Of a DNA stretch of 55,343 nt, positions 17,163-24,185 are shown piece by piece (position 1 is the first letter of the stretch; each line of letters starts with the position of its first letter). The stretch comes from Veillonella sp. VA142 (lineage in GTDB: Bacteria > Bacillota > Negativicutes > Veillonellales > Veillonellaceae), in NCBI RefSeq assembly GCF_003992135.1, contig NZ_RQVN01000012.1:1-55343 (forward strand). The letters run 5' to 3'. The notes beneath the pieces are model-generated. The model was not told the origin of the DNA. It saw nothing but the letters and a program-made list of their open reading frames with translations, and made no database searches. A program made the position numbers and the translations under genes.

Positions 17163-18221
17163 TTAGTCGAAAATTTGGCATATTTGGGTGCGAGCATTTT
17201 CTCTCATTTCATCCGAGTAGTGGATGTACGTTTTTATAACAGTATTTACTGTATCGCCTAACAAAGACGCAACTGTTTTAATGTCTACGCCGTTTGCTAG
17301 TAGTTTAGTTGCGTATGTGTGCCTAAAATCATGAGTCGTATGTTTGTTAATGTGGCGTTTTGTATATTCGTGTACAAGGGTAGGTGAATATATAGGAATA
17401 AGCCTATCGGTAGTACAACGTGCTTTATACTCCAACAAAACATCTGACAATGATGGCGGTATAGGGATTGTACGATAACTATTTTTTGTTTTTAGTGGTC
17501 CGAGTCCGTGCGTTCTATTTTCATTCAAACGTACCCATTGCTTATTAATGGTGATTGTCAGATTATCGAAATTGATGTTATCCCATGTTAAGCCTAACAA
17601 CTCACCAACACGCATGCCAGTATAATGCAATATTTTTACTGCTATAAAATAGTGTGAGGATGCATCTGCTGATTTGAAGTAATCAGATAATTCTTGATCC
17701 GATATAATTCTAATTCTTTTTCTTTTTCTTGCGTCTTTTTTTAAATTAATGACAACAGGATTATTCACCATTAAATTATACCGCTTTATTGCGTGCGTAA
17801 ACATCGTTTTAAGCATAGAGAATACATAATGCTTAGTGCTTTCCGACAGAGGCATCTCAGAGGCGATTTTATGGATTATTTGGGGTGTTATAGATTGCAA
17901 CTTCATATCATGGATCTGGTGTAGATGTTTTACATTATTATCATATGCCAATAACGTATTTACTCGTAGATTATTTTTTACATCGTGAAAGTATAGGCGA
18001 GCAAATTCGATGAACGTTATATCTGAAAATTCTTGACTATTAATGAACAGCAATTTTTCTTTGATGTCTTTCACTATCACATCGCCGTAATCTTTGGCTT
18101 GCCGTTTGGTAGCGAATCCTTGCTTGCTTTTTTGTCGCCATTTGCCGTATCTATCTTTGTAGCTAACGATAACTTGCCACCCTTTATCCTTTTGTCGTGT
18201 TGATATAGAATAACTAGCCAT
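17163..18221 (-). CDS. int: Phage tyrosine integrase
   Basis: 352 aa. N-terminal Arm-binding domain (1-60), SAM-like core-binding domain (about 65-155) and C-terminal catalytic domain with Arg204 (TGMRVGELLGL), Lys246 region (PLKTKNSYR), HxxR at 297-300 (HDFRHTYA) and nucleophile Tyr332 (VIKTYIHY). Catalyses site-specific integration and excision of the prophage. It is transcribed leftward, toward the host tmk. Start ATG 18221 has AAAGGAGC upstream on the minus strand. Confidence 0.95.
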   Translation of the reverse strand: MASYSISTRQKDKGWQVIVSYKDRYGKWRQKSKQGFATKRQAKDYGDVIVKDIKEKLLFINSQEFSDITFIEFARLYFHDVKNNLRVNTLLAYDNNVKHLHQIHDMKLQSITPQIIHKIASEMPLSESTKHYVFSMLKTMFTHAIKRYNLMVNNPVVINLKKDARKRKRIRIISDQELSDYFKSADASSHYFIAVKILHYTGMRVGELLGLTWDNINFDNLTITINKQWVRLNENRTHGLGPLKTKNSYRTIPIPPSLSDVLLEYKARCTTDRLIPIYSPTLVHEYTKRHINKHTTHDFRHTYATKLLANGVDIKTVASLLGDTVNTVIKTYIHYSDEMRENARTQICQIFD

Positions 18222-18281
18222 GATTGCTCCTTTCAGTTGAATTATATAAAACGTATGTTCTTGATTAGATGTAAAAATATG

Positions 18282-18308
18282 CCCCCTCAGTTAAGAGGGG
18301 GATTTTTT
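18282..18308. terminator. Bidirectional hairpin terminator between the TM protein and integrase
   Basis: CCCCCTC (18282-18288) / GAGGGGG (18295-18301), T7 on the plus side and a weaker T-rich tail on the minus side. It separates lysogenic transcription of the repressor unit from the integrase. Confidence 0.7.
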
Positions 18309-19081
18309 TATTGTAAAGAATTTTTAATCAATTTCAAATCTTGGTGTAGTTGCATAGAACGTTGTAATTCTTGTAATGTTTCTGCTGGCACATGGTAGTC
18401 ATATTTATATTTTTCACCTTGGTAGCGAATGATAGGATTTGTGCCTTCTAATAGCAATTTAATACCATCATAGGCTTTATCGTATGGGATATCCAACGTT
18501 TCATATTTACCACCCATTACGATTTGAGTATTTTTTCCATCTCCGCTTTGTCCAGCAAAAGTATTAAGTTTCAATTCCCATTTACCTTGATCTGTGGAGA
18601 ATATCACTTTATCCCAAAATACCCAGTCGATACCATTATCAAAGTGAACAAATTTTAAATGTTGACTAACTTTTTTATCGCCATCAACTTTAGCAGTCCA
18701 ATATACATTGCTCATAGGAGGATATTTGTCAGTGCCCCATGATTTATACCATGTCACTTTTTCAACTTCATCTACACTTTGTGGTGTAGCTTGTAAAATT
18801 GCTAGTGCGTCATTTTTTGCTTGTTCTTTTTGCTCAGCGGTTACAGTAACGGCAGTATTAGAATTGTTTGCAGAGTCAGAATCCATCTTGCCAGGGTTAA
18901 TAACAATTAATAAGACAATCATTAGAATAAAGCCACCAACAGAGTAACCAACCACTTTGCCACGTGTTGGATTTTCAATAGATTTTGGTAATGCCCTCTT
19001 AGGAGAAATCATACCAATAATAAACATTAGGATGAACCCGATCATCCCTAAACCGAGTAATACACCAATAAATGTGCCCAT
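18308..19081 (-). CDS. Two-TM envelope protein of the lysogeny module
   Basis: 257 aa. Two hydrophobic helices (about 3-25 and 45-62), a short basic cytoplasmic loop, then an exported domain of about 190 residues without a recognised family, rich in aromatic and charged residues (VTWYKSWGTDKYPPMSNVYW). It starts only 11 nt after the repressor stop, with AGGAGGT, so it is probably made from the repressor mRNA in lysogens. That position and topology are typical of superinfection-exclusion or other lysogenic-conversion proteins; this is inference. Confidence 0.75.
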   Translation of the reverse strand: MGTFIGVLLGLGMIGFILMFIIGMISPKRALPKSIENPTRGKVVGYSVGGFILMIVLLIVINPGKMDSDSANNSNTAVTVTAEQKEQAKNDALAILQATPQSVDEVEKVTWYKSWGTDKYPPMSNVYWTAKVDGDKKVSQHLKFVHFDNGIDWVFWDKVIFSTDQGKWELKLNTFAGQSGDGKNTQIVMGGKYETLDIPYDKAYDGIKLLLEGTNPIIRYQGEKYKYDYHVPAETLQELQRSMQLHQDLKLIKNSLQ

Positions 19082-19092
19082 ACTTCTACCTC

Positions 19093-19740
19093 CTACAAAT
19101 CTCTTCGAACCTCTACTGCCTTACCCATAATCCTAACTGGTAAGGTCGCTATATCGTGATTGCTATAGAACATTCTAGGGAATGCCCTCACATTATCACC
19201 TACAATATCTATACCATCCGAGCGGTGGTATATGCGTTTGATGGTCGCCTCATTGCCTGCAATAGAAACGGCTGCGATTTCTCCATCTTCAACATCAGGT
19301 TGTTGCCTAATCACAACAATATCACTATCAAATAGGGTAGGCTCCATTGAGTCACCTTTGATACGTAGTGCGAAATATTCACCACGCATGGCTAGTGATT
19401 GCGAAATCTCTATCCATTCATCATAATCTGTGACTGCTGTATTTGGAATGCCAGCAACGATAGAACCTAATACAGGAATGCGAACACCGCCAGTAAGCGG
19501 AATAGCATAGTTTATTTCAGATTTTGTATCATTAGGGATTTCCTCCCTGCCGAGTAGGTAATCTGTAGTAACGTTGAATAACTTTGCTATCTGAGTAAGC
19601 ATTGTCGATGTTGGGACACGTTTATTCGTCTCCCATTGAGACACTGCATTTCTAGTGATGTTTAACTTTAACCCTAATTCATAGCCAGTCATATTGTGGC
19701 CAAGCCTTAATTCTTTTATACGTTGACCTATTGTACTCAT
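19093..19740 (-). CDS. CI-like repressor with S24 autocleavage domain
   Basis: 215 aa. HTH_3 domain at about 6-62 (IKELRLGHNMTGYELGLKLNITRNAVSQWE), linker with a likely cleavage site Ala96-Gly97 (GSIVAGIP), and a LexA/S24 peptidase domain with Ser131 (KGDSMEPT) and Lys168 (EATIKRIY). It should keep lytic promoters off and be inactivated by RecA-stimulated self-cleavage after DNA damage. AAGGAG precedes the start. It faces the operator cluster at 19766-19872. Confidence 0.95.
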   Translation of the reverse strand: MSTIGQRIKELRLGHNMTGYELGLKLNITRNAVSQWETNKRVPTSTMLTQIAKLFNVTTDYLLGREEIPNDTKSEINYAIPLTGGVRIPVLGSIVAGIPNTAVTDYDEWIEISQSLAMRGEYFALRIKGDSMEPTLFDSDIVVIRQQPDVEDGEIAAVSIAGNEATIKRIYHRSDGIDIVGDNVRAFPRMFYSNHDIATLPVRIMGKAVEVRRDL

Positions 19741-19765
19741 AATAGTTACTCCTTATACCAATATA

Positions 19766-19781
19766 GTAACAAATAGTTTAC
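19766..19781. promoter_or_regulatory. Repressor/Cro operator 1
   Basis: GTAACaaataGTTTAC: imperfect dyad of GTAAC half-sites with the 16-bp architecture shared by the other sites in this gap. Confidence 0.6.
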
Positions 19782-19791
19782 ATTTAAAAAA

Positions 19792-19807
19792 GTTACAAAA
19801 TGTTAAC
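19792..19807. promoter_or_regulatory. Repressor/Cro operator 2
   Basis: GTTACaaaatGTTAAC, same spacing as operators 1 and 3-5; lies between the two divergent promoters. Confidence 0.6.
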
Positions 19808-19816
19808 AAAAAATGC

Positions 19817-19845
19817 TTGACGTAACATAAAGATTACTTTATAAT
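19817..19845 (+). promoter_or_regulatory. Rightward early promoter (PR type)
   Basis: TTGACG (19817-19822), 17-bp spacer, TATAAT (19840-19845). The spacer contains a complete operator, so bound repressor would occlude RNA polymerase. Drives the cro-like gene and the early operon. Confidence 0.85.
19822..19837. promoter_or_regulatory. Repressor/Cro operator 3
   Basis: GTAACataaaGATTAC, inside the spacer of the rightward promoter. Confidence 0.7.
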
Positions 19846-19872
19846 GTAATCATAAGGTAACAAAAAGATTAC
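19846..19872. promoter_or_regulatory. Repressor/Cro operators 4 and 5, sharing a half-site
   Basis: GTAATcataaGGTAAC (19846-19861) and GTAACaaaaaGATTAC (19857-19872) overlap at GTAAC 19857-19861, just downstream of the -10 box and before the cro-like gene's ribosome binding site. Confidence 0.65.
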
Positions 19873-19884
19873 AAGGAGGTGAAC

Positions 19885-20085
19885 ATGACTAAGATTACAG
19901 AACTAAGAAAAAAATATAACGTCACACAAGAGCAAATTGCTAAAGTGATAGGAATCTCAAGAGTTAACTATAACATGAAAGAAAATGGAAAGAGGGCGTT
20001 TAAACAAAAAGAGATGATGAAAATATACCAATATTTCAATAAAAAAGATAAACGAATTAACATGCAAGATATTTTTTTAGCTTAA
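19885..20085 (+). CDS. Cro-like HTH regulator
   Basis: 66 aa, essentially one XRE-type HTH (TKITELRKKYNVTQEQIAKVIGISRVNY). First gene of the rightward operon, directly downstream of the operators, so probably the lytic antagonist of the repressor. AAGGAGGT at 19873-19880 places the start at ATG 19885 rather than the in-frame GTG 19879, which lies inside it. Confidence 0.85.
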   Translation: MTKITELRKKYNVTQEQIAKVIGISRVNYNMKENGKRAFKQKEMMKIYQYFNKKDKRINMQDIFLA

Positions 20086-20088
20086 AAG

Positions 20089-20104
20089 TTAACAAAAAGA
20101 TTAC
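20089..20104. promoter_or_regulatory. Isolated sixth operator downstream of cro
   Basis: TTAACaaaaaGATTAC matches operator 5 closely and lies between the cro-like gene and the gene at 20123, about 220 bp from the main cluster. Could allow looping or a second control point. Confidence 0.55.
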
Positions 20105-20122
20105 AAAATAAGGAGCAGAAAT

Positions 20123-20362
20123 ATGGCACTGATTGGATTAACTAAAGAACAAAATGAAGAATTGAGAAGAATGTACATCAAGTCTATGGAGAAAGTGGAC
20201 AGGCTTGCACATATGGCAAGTATTAATACCGATGCTGAACCACAACTAAAGGAATTAGGACTTATTGCTTTCACTCAAGCACGAACATTTTTAGAGTTAG
20301 GGGATTTTGAAAGAGATCCAAGATTACCAAATAAGGAGCAGAAATATGACAAAATTAGTTAA
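20123..20362 (+). CDS. Small early phage protein
   Basis: 79 aa, helical, acidic/mixed, no recognised domain (MALIGLTKEQNEELRRMYIK...). Start has AAGGAGCAGAAAT upstream, a ribosome binding site block repeated before several early genes. Its end overlaps the next gene by 17 nt. Confidence 0.7.
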   Translation: MALIGLTKEQNEELRRMYIKSMEKVDRLAHMASINTDAEPQLKELGLIAFTQARTFLELGDFERDPRLPNKEQKYDKIS

Positions 20363-20660
20363 ATTCAATGAAAGACGAGTTGTAGATGGATTCACATTTC
20401 AAAAAGGATGGTGGGGAGAGTTCTCCCCTACTGGTGAACTAGTAACAGCATATGCGTATCCAAGAGTTGAGGTAAATCATTCCGATTGGTCGTATTCTTG
20501 GAAGTTCGCAAAAATCTTCTATCCAATGGATGGTGGATTCGTTGGAGATTTGGAACTTGGGTATAAACTCCCTGCTGAGGTAATGGGCGATTTTGATGTA
20601 GTAGCAGAGCAAGACATGCTAGAGCAAAAACAAGTATTCTTTGAGATTTATGGAGAATAA
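20346..20660 (+). CDS. Hypothetical early phage protein
   Basis: 104 aa, rich in Trp, Phe and Tyr (FQKGWWGEFSPTGELV, WSYSWKFAKIFYPMDGG), probably a beta-rich fold. No family recognised. ATG 20346 has the same AAGGAGCAGAAAT block as the gene at 20123, and overlaps the end of that gene. Confidence 0.68.
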   Translation: MTKLVKFNERRVVDGFTFQKGWWGEFSPTGELVTAYAYPRVEVNHSDWSYSWKFAKIFYPMDGGFVGDLELGYKLPAEVMGDFDVVAEQDMLEQKQVFFEIYGE

Positions 20661-20661
20661 T

Positions 20662-20973
20662 ATGGAGAAAAGAACATATACGGTGGAGGAAGTGATGGGT
20701 ATGCTCCATTGTTCCAAAAGTACTTTGATGAATTACAAATATAGGGGTGTGCTGGTACCAATTAAAGGTGTAAAGCCTATGGTATACAGTGCAAAGAACG
20801 TACAGGCTTTCATTGATGGGGGTGAAGAGTTCACCCCTTGGGAGTTTGAAAATTTAAAACGTGAGAACGAAAGGCTTAAAGAAGAAAATCGCAGACTAAA
20901 AGCAAAGTTCTTTAAAGTACAAAATGTTATCACGGTCGAGGCAGGGGATTTACTAGAACAGCTTGCCTACTAA
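20662..20973 (+). CDS. MerR/excisionase-type HTH protein with coiled coil
   Basis: 103 aa. N-terminal HTH_17-like winged helix (5-55: YTVEEVMGMLHCSKSTLMNYKYRGVL) then a charged coiled coil (60-84) that suggests dimerisation. Could be the excisionase or a transcriptional regulator; it is not next to the integrase. GGAGAA at 20653-20658 favours ATG 20662 over 20650. Confidence 0.75.
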   Translation: MEKRTYTVEEVMGMLHCSKSTLMNYKYRGVLVPIKGVKPMVYSAKNVQAFIDGGEEFTPWEFENLKRENERLKEENRRLKAKFFKVQNVITVEAGDLLEQLAY

Positions 20974-21005
20974 CAACAGTATATAGAAATCAAGAGGTGA
21001 TTGAA

Positions 21006-21272
21006 ATGAACGGAAGTACAAACAAGCCACGGAGCGAGTTTGAAAGTTCGCTAAGGGGCATAATTCTAACGCAAGACCAATTCGCAGAACGATTATGTAT
21101 TAGCAAGAGGGCATTTCTGAAATATCTATATGGTGAGTTATATCCACCATGTGATGTGATAGCAAAAGCTGTAGAAGAGTTTGACGTACATTCTATGGTG
21201 CTATATCACCTAACCAATCAATGCCCTATAGCAAGGGTGTATATGAATAAATTAAAGGAGGTTATGAAGTGA
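21006..21272 (+). CDS. Small HTH-like protein
   Basis: 88 aa. The segment ILTQDQFAERLCISKRAFLKYL (about 22-43) is a plausible XRE-like HTH. AAGAGGTGA at 20993-21000 supports ATG 21006. The stop overlaps the next gene's GTG start by 4 nt (GTGA), so the two are coupled. Confidence 0.7.
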   Translation: MNGSTNKPRSEFESSLRGIILTQDQFAERLCISKRAFLKYLYGELYPPCDVIAKAVEEFDVHSMVLYHLTNQCPIARVYMNKLKEVMK

Positions 21273-21571
21273 AAAAACGTAAAATCGTAAAAAAAAGAAC
21301 TCATATCCGATGGGATAGGGTTATAGCCGTGGCGATGATTCCAGTAGTGCTAGCAGGTATATATTTTGCAGTAGCACAAGAACCAATTCAATATGAAGAT
21401 ACAACTGTGGTAGTCAAAGAGGGTGATACCCTATGGGGTATTGCCAAGGACGCTGTAGGCGAGGAAGTAGACGTGCGAGATGTAATTCGCCACATGATTT
21501 TAAACAATAATTTAAAGGATGGGGTTATTCATCCAGGTATGACACTGAAAGTAAAGGCGGTGAAACATTGA
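21269..21571 (+). CDS. YneA-like membrane protein with LysM domain
   Basis: 100 aa. A very basic N-terminus, one TM helix (about 17-37), then an external LysM domain (about 46-97: VVVKEGDTLWGIAKDA...HPGMTLKVKAV). Size and layout match the YneA class of SOS-induced division inhibitors of Firmicutes. Start is GTG 21269 with AAGGAGGT upstream. Being early and rightward, it would be made after induction and may block host division or anchor to peptidoglycan. A simple envelope-anchoring role is the alternative. Confidence 0.75.
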   Translation: MKKRKIVKKRTHIRWDRVIAVAMIPVVLAGIYFAVAQEPIQYEDTTVVVKEGDTLWGIAKDAVGEEVDVRDVIRHMILNNNLKDGVIHPGMTLKVKAVKH

Positions 21572-21741
21572 AAGGAAAACACAAATATGTGGCTAATGTG
21601 ATTGCTTGCGTACCTATGATGATTAAAGTGAGGGCAGATGATACAGAAGAGGCAATAGAAAAGATTAGGGCGAAAGTACATAAGAAGTTAGATATGGAAA
21701 TTGACAAGATAGCGTTTAGAACATTAGGCAAATTAGATTAG
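21568..21741 (+). CDS. Small early protein A (57 aa)
   Basis: TTG start at 21568 overlapping the stop of the LysM gene by 4 nt, with AAAGGCGGTGA as ribosome binding site. Protein begins MKGKHKYVANVIACVPMMIK and contains RADDTEEAIEKIRAKV. The pattern of two strands, then a D-x-E-E-A helix, recurs in the next gene, suggesting a tandem duplication. Function unknown. Confidence 0.6.
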   Translation: MKGKHKYVANVIACVPMMIKVRADDTEEAIEKIRAKVHKKLDMEIDKIAFRTLGKLD

Positions 21742-21761
21742 CACTGAAAGGGGGTGAGTAT

Positions 21762-21923
21762 ATGAAACGATATATAGTAGAGGGTTCTATAAAAATACCG
21801 TTCAATATTGTTGTAACAGGCAATGATGATGAAGAAGTATGGGACAACATAGTTGAAAGGCTTGATAGTTTATACAATTGTGAAACATCAGAATATACAG
21901 TTGATTTTATTACAAGGGAATAA
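21762..21923 (+). CDS. Small early protein B (53 aa)
   Basis: ATG 21762 after GGGGGTGA. MKRYIVEGSIKIPFNIVVTG then NDDEEVWDNIVERL: same order of elements as protein A (basic start, strand, strand, acidic turn, amphipathic helix). Function unknown. Confidence 0.6.
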   Translation: MKRYIVEGSIKIPFNIVVTGNDDEEVWDNIVERLDSLYNCETSEYTVDFITRE

Positions 21924-21947
21924 AAAAAGCCCTCAAAACTGAGGGCT
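21922..21947 (-). terminator. Minus-strand intrinsic terminator inside the rightward operon
   Basis: AGCCCTC (21928-21934) / GAGGGCT (21941-21947), with seven A on the plus strand to its left, i.e. T7 for leftward transcription. There is no T-run in the rightward direction, so it would stop only antisense transcripts. Confidence 0.65.
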
Positions 21948-21973
21948 ACCGCTCCTAAATAAGGAGCAGAAAT

Positions 21974-22003
21974 ATGAACTACGTTCATTATAGCACATAT
22001 TAA
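21974..22003 (+). CDS. Nine-codon mini-ORF
   Basis: MNYVHYSTY then TAA, preceded by the AAGGAGCAGAAAT block used by other early genes. Either a leader peptide or the leftover start of a deleted gene. Expression is unproven. Confidence 0.3.
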   Translation: MNYVHYSTY

Positions 22004-22027
22004 GTAATTACACTAGGGAGGAAGTAC

Positions 22028-22540
22028 ATGAAGTTATACGAATTAGCAGAAAATTACAAGGAAGTTGCCACAATGATGGAGCAGGTCGAGATGGGGTCGG
22101 AGGATTGGCAAATGATCCAAGACACATTAGAGGCCATTGATGGTGAGTTCGATGTAAAAGTACAGAATATCTGTGCATTAGTAAAAGAATACAAGTACAA
22201 CGTGGAAATGGTCAAAGCTGAAAAGAAACGGCTTGATGAAGTGGCACGAGGCTATGACAATAAGGCTCAATGGTTGGAATCATATTTACAAGACCAGTTA
22301 GCTAAAACGGGCAACCTCAAAAGTACTATGCTATATGGTCCACACAAATTGACATACCGCAAGGGTGTATCTACTGAGGTAACAGATGTAAACGCATTAC
22401 CTATTGAGTTCTTGAAAACAAAGGTAGAGGCTGACAAAACAGCCATCAAAAAAGCATTACAAGAGGGTATCGAAGTAACTGGTGCAAGACTGGTTGATAC
22501 AACATCGCTCAAGGTAACAATCGGAAAGGATGAGAAATAG
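22028..22540 (+). CDS. Siphovirus Gp157 family protein
   Basis: 170 aa. Long helical N-terminal part (1-100, coiled-coil-like, KAEKKRLDEVARGYDNKAQWLESYL) and a short beta C-terminus (YGPHKLTYRKGVSTEVTDVNALP) typical of the Gp157 family. In dairy phages Gp157 is linked to phage resistance, and it habitually precedes the recombinase. Adjacent to the Erf-like gene with no gap. Confidence 0.85.
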   Translation: MKLYELAENYKEVATMMEQVEMGSEDWQMIQDTLEAIDGEFDVKVQNICALVKEYKYNVEMVKAEKKRLDEVARGYDNKAQWLESYLQDQLAKTGNLKSTMLYGPHKLTYRKGVSTEVTDVNALPIEFLKTKVEADKTAIKKALQEGIEVTGARLVDTTSLKVTIGKDEK

Positions 22541-23182
22541 ATGGGAACAACAAGTATCTATAGTGCATTGAATTACATTCAGTCGAATTTGAAAGCCCCA
22601 AAAGGGCAATTCAATTCATTTGGTAAATACCATTACCGTAGTTGCGAGGACATCTTGGAGGGGGTCAAACCTCATTTGAAAGAAACTAATACATGCCTTG
22701 TGATTAGTGATGAGATTGTGACAATAGGAGACCATAATTATATCAAGGCAACAGCTACGTTGTACGGTGCTGACGGTGGTGCGGTGGCCAATAGTGCCTT
22801 TGCGAAAGAGCCTTTGGACAAAAAGGGAATGGATCCATCACAAATAACAGGGGCTACATCCTCATATGCAAGAAAATACGCATTGAATGGGTTATTCTGC
22901 ATAGATGATAACAAAGACGCAGATACAGATGAATACGTTGCTAAAACAACGCAAACAAAATCTAAAACTCAAGCACCTAAAACAAATAGCGTGAAGGAAA
23001 AGGAAGCTAAGCAAGGGTATTTACAGAAGATTACTCAACAGATGGGTATTAAGCAAATCAACCCTAAATTAATATCGGAATACATCAACAAGACTTTTAA
23101 AAAGAAAACTTCTAATGAGTTAACTGAGGATGAATTGAAAGCCTTATATGATTGGGTCGTAGCGTATGAAGTGGCAAGTTGA
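22541..23182 (+). CDS. erf: Erf-like single-strand annealing protein
   Basis: 213 aa. ERF superfamily core in residues 1-130: FGKYHYRSCEDILEGVKPHL and the GMDPSQITGATSSYARKYALNGLFCIDD motif. It anneals complementary ssDNA for phage recombination and genome circularisation or repair. The C-terminal 70 residues are Lys/Gln rich and variable, as in other Erf proteins. Overlaps the next gene by 17 nt. Confidence 0.88.
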   Translation: MGTTSIYSALNYIQSNLKAPKGQFNSFGKYHYRSCEDILEGVKPHLKETNTCLVISDEIVTIGDHNYIKATATLYGADGGAVANSAFAKEPLDKKGMDPSQITGATSSYARKYALNGLFCIDDNKDADTDEYVAKTTQTKSKTQAPKTNSVKEKEAKQGYLQKITQQMGIKQINPKLISEYINKTFKKKTSNELTEDELKALYDWVVAYEVAS

Positions 23183-23708
23183 TTGCTTGCAGATTGTCAA
23201 AACTCCAGTGGGTGCCATGTTGATGGTACCCGCAGGGGTTGAGGTATTAAACCAAATACAGCAGGACAAGAAATACAATATAGAACTCAAGCTACATCGA
23301 GAAAGACGGTCATTGACTGCTAATAGCTATTGTTGGGTGTTATGCCAAAAGATAGCTGAGGAATTATCTAAAAATGGCACATATACGAGCCGTGAGGACG
23401 TATATAGGCAAGCAATAAAGGGTAGCTATGCTTTTACACCTATGCCAATCAAGGCGGAGGCTGTAGAGAGATTTACCGAAATATGGGAATCTAACGGGAT
23501 AGGGTGGATTGTTGAGGATGTAGGAAATAGTAAATTAAATGGATACAAAGTAGTACATGCCTATTATGGTAGTAGTACATATGACATTGAAGAAATGGCA
23601 AGGCTTATTGATTGCTTAGTATCTGAGGCTACTGCATTAGGAATAGAAACAAAGACAAAGGAAGAGGTAGAAAGCCTATTAGAAGATTGGGAGGCGATGG
23701 ATGAATAA
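23166..23708 (+). CDS. Conserved phage recombination-region protein (NinB-like)
   Basis: 180 aa. The pattern RRSLTANSYCWVLCQKIAEEL ... VYRQAIKG ... AYYGSSTYDIEEMARLIDCLV is that of a protein family found next to RecT/Erf genes in Firmicute phages, often labelled NinB-like or putative nuclease. The biochemical role is unsettled. It starts inside the 3' end of erf and overlaps the HNH gene, so it belongs to the recombination module. Confidence 0.7.
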   Translation: MKWQVDCLQIVKTPVGAMLMVPAGVEVLNQIQQDKKYNIELKLHRERRSLTANSYCWVLCQKIAEELSKNGTYTSREDVYRQAIKGSYAFTPMPIKAEAVERFTEIWESNGIGWIVEDVGNSKLNGYKVVHAYYGSSTYDIEEMARLIDCLVSEATALGIETKTKEEVESLLEDWEAMDE

Positions 23709-23949
23709 GAGCAAGGCGGATGACGAACGATTATATAAAAGAACGAGGAAATGGGCGATAGAACGAGATGAGGGGCTATGCGTATTATGTAAAGCACCTG
23801 CTACGGAAGTACATCATATATTGTTTAGATCTAGGGGCGGTGACAGTCGCTTATCTAATCTAGTTTGCCTATGTAGAGAATGCCACAACATGGCACATGG
23901 TAGTTATCATGAGGAAGTATATAAAACACTAAAGGAGCGAATCAAATGA
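23701..23949 (+). CDS. Small HNH endonuclease domain protein
   Basis: 82 aa. Cys27-x2-Cys30, His38-His39 (VHHIL), Asn53 and Cys58-x2-Cys61-His62...His66 give a complete HNH with a structural zinc site. As a replication-region gene it may process recombination intermediates; it is far from the terminase, so it is probably not the packaging HNH. Confidence 0.85.
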   Translation: MNKSKADDERLYKRTRKWAIERDEGLCVLCKAPATEVHHILFRSRGGDSRLSNLVCLCRECHNMAHGSYHEEVYKTLKERIK

Positions 23950-24173
23950 AACGAGACCAATTAATTAAATTCATGATTGCACAACGGATTAAAATGTATG
24001 AATCTGCACAAGCATTTGGATTTGAAGTCAAAGTGAAAGAATTACAAGCTGTAATTGAAATGATTGATGGGTTGGCGAAATTGGAGGAAGAGGATGATAT
24101 GCGAGAAACTGCATTCCATAAATTCATGGAGATGTTATTGAACAGCAAAGATAACGAAGATACAGAAGAATAA
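23946..24173 (+). CDS. Small acidic phage protein
   Basis: 75 aa, helical, acidic C-terminus (SKDNEDTEE). Overlaps the HNH gene by 4 nt (ATGA). No family recognised. Confidence 0.65.
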   Translation: MKRDQLIKFMIAQRIKMYESAQAFGFEVKVKELQAVIEMIDGLAKLEEEDDMRETAFHKFMEMLLNSKDNEDTEE

Positions 24174-24185
24174 ATAGGAAGCCAT

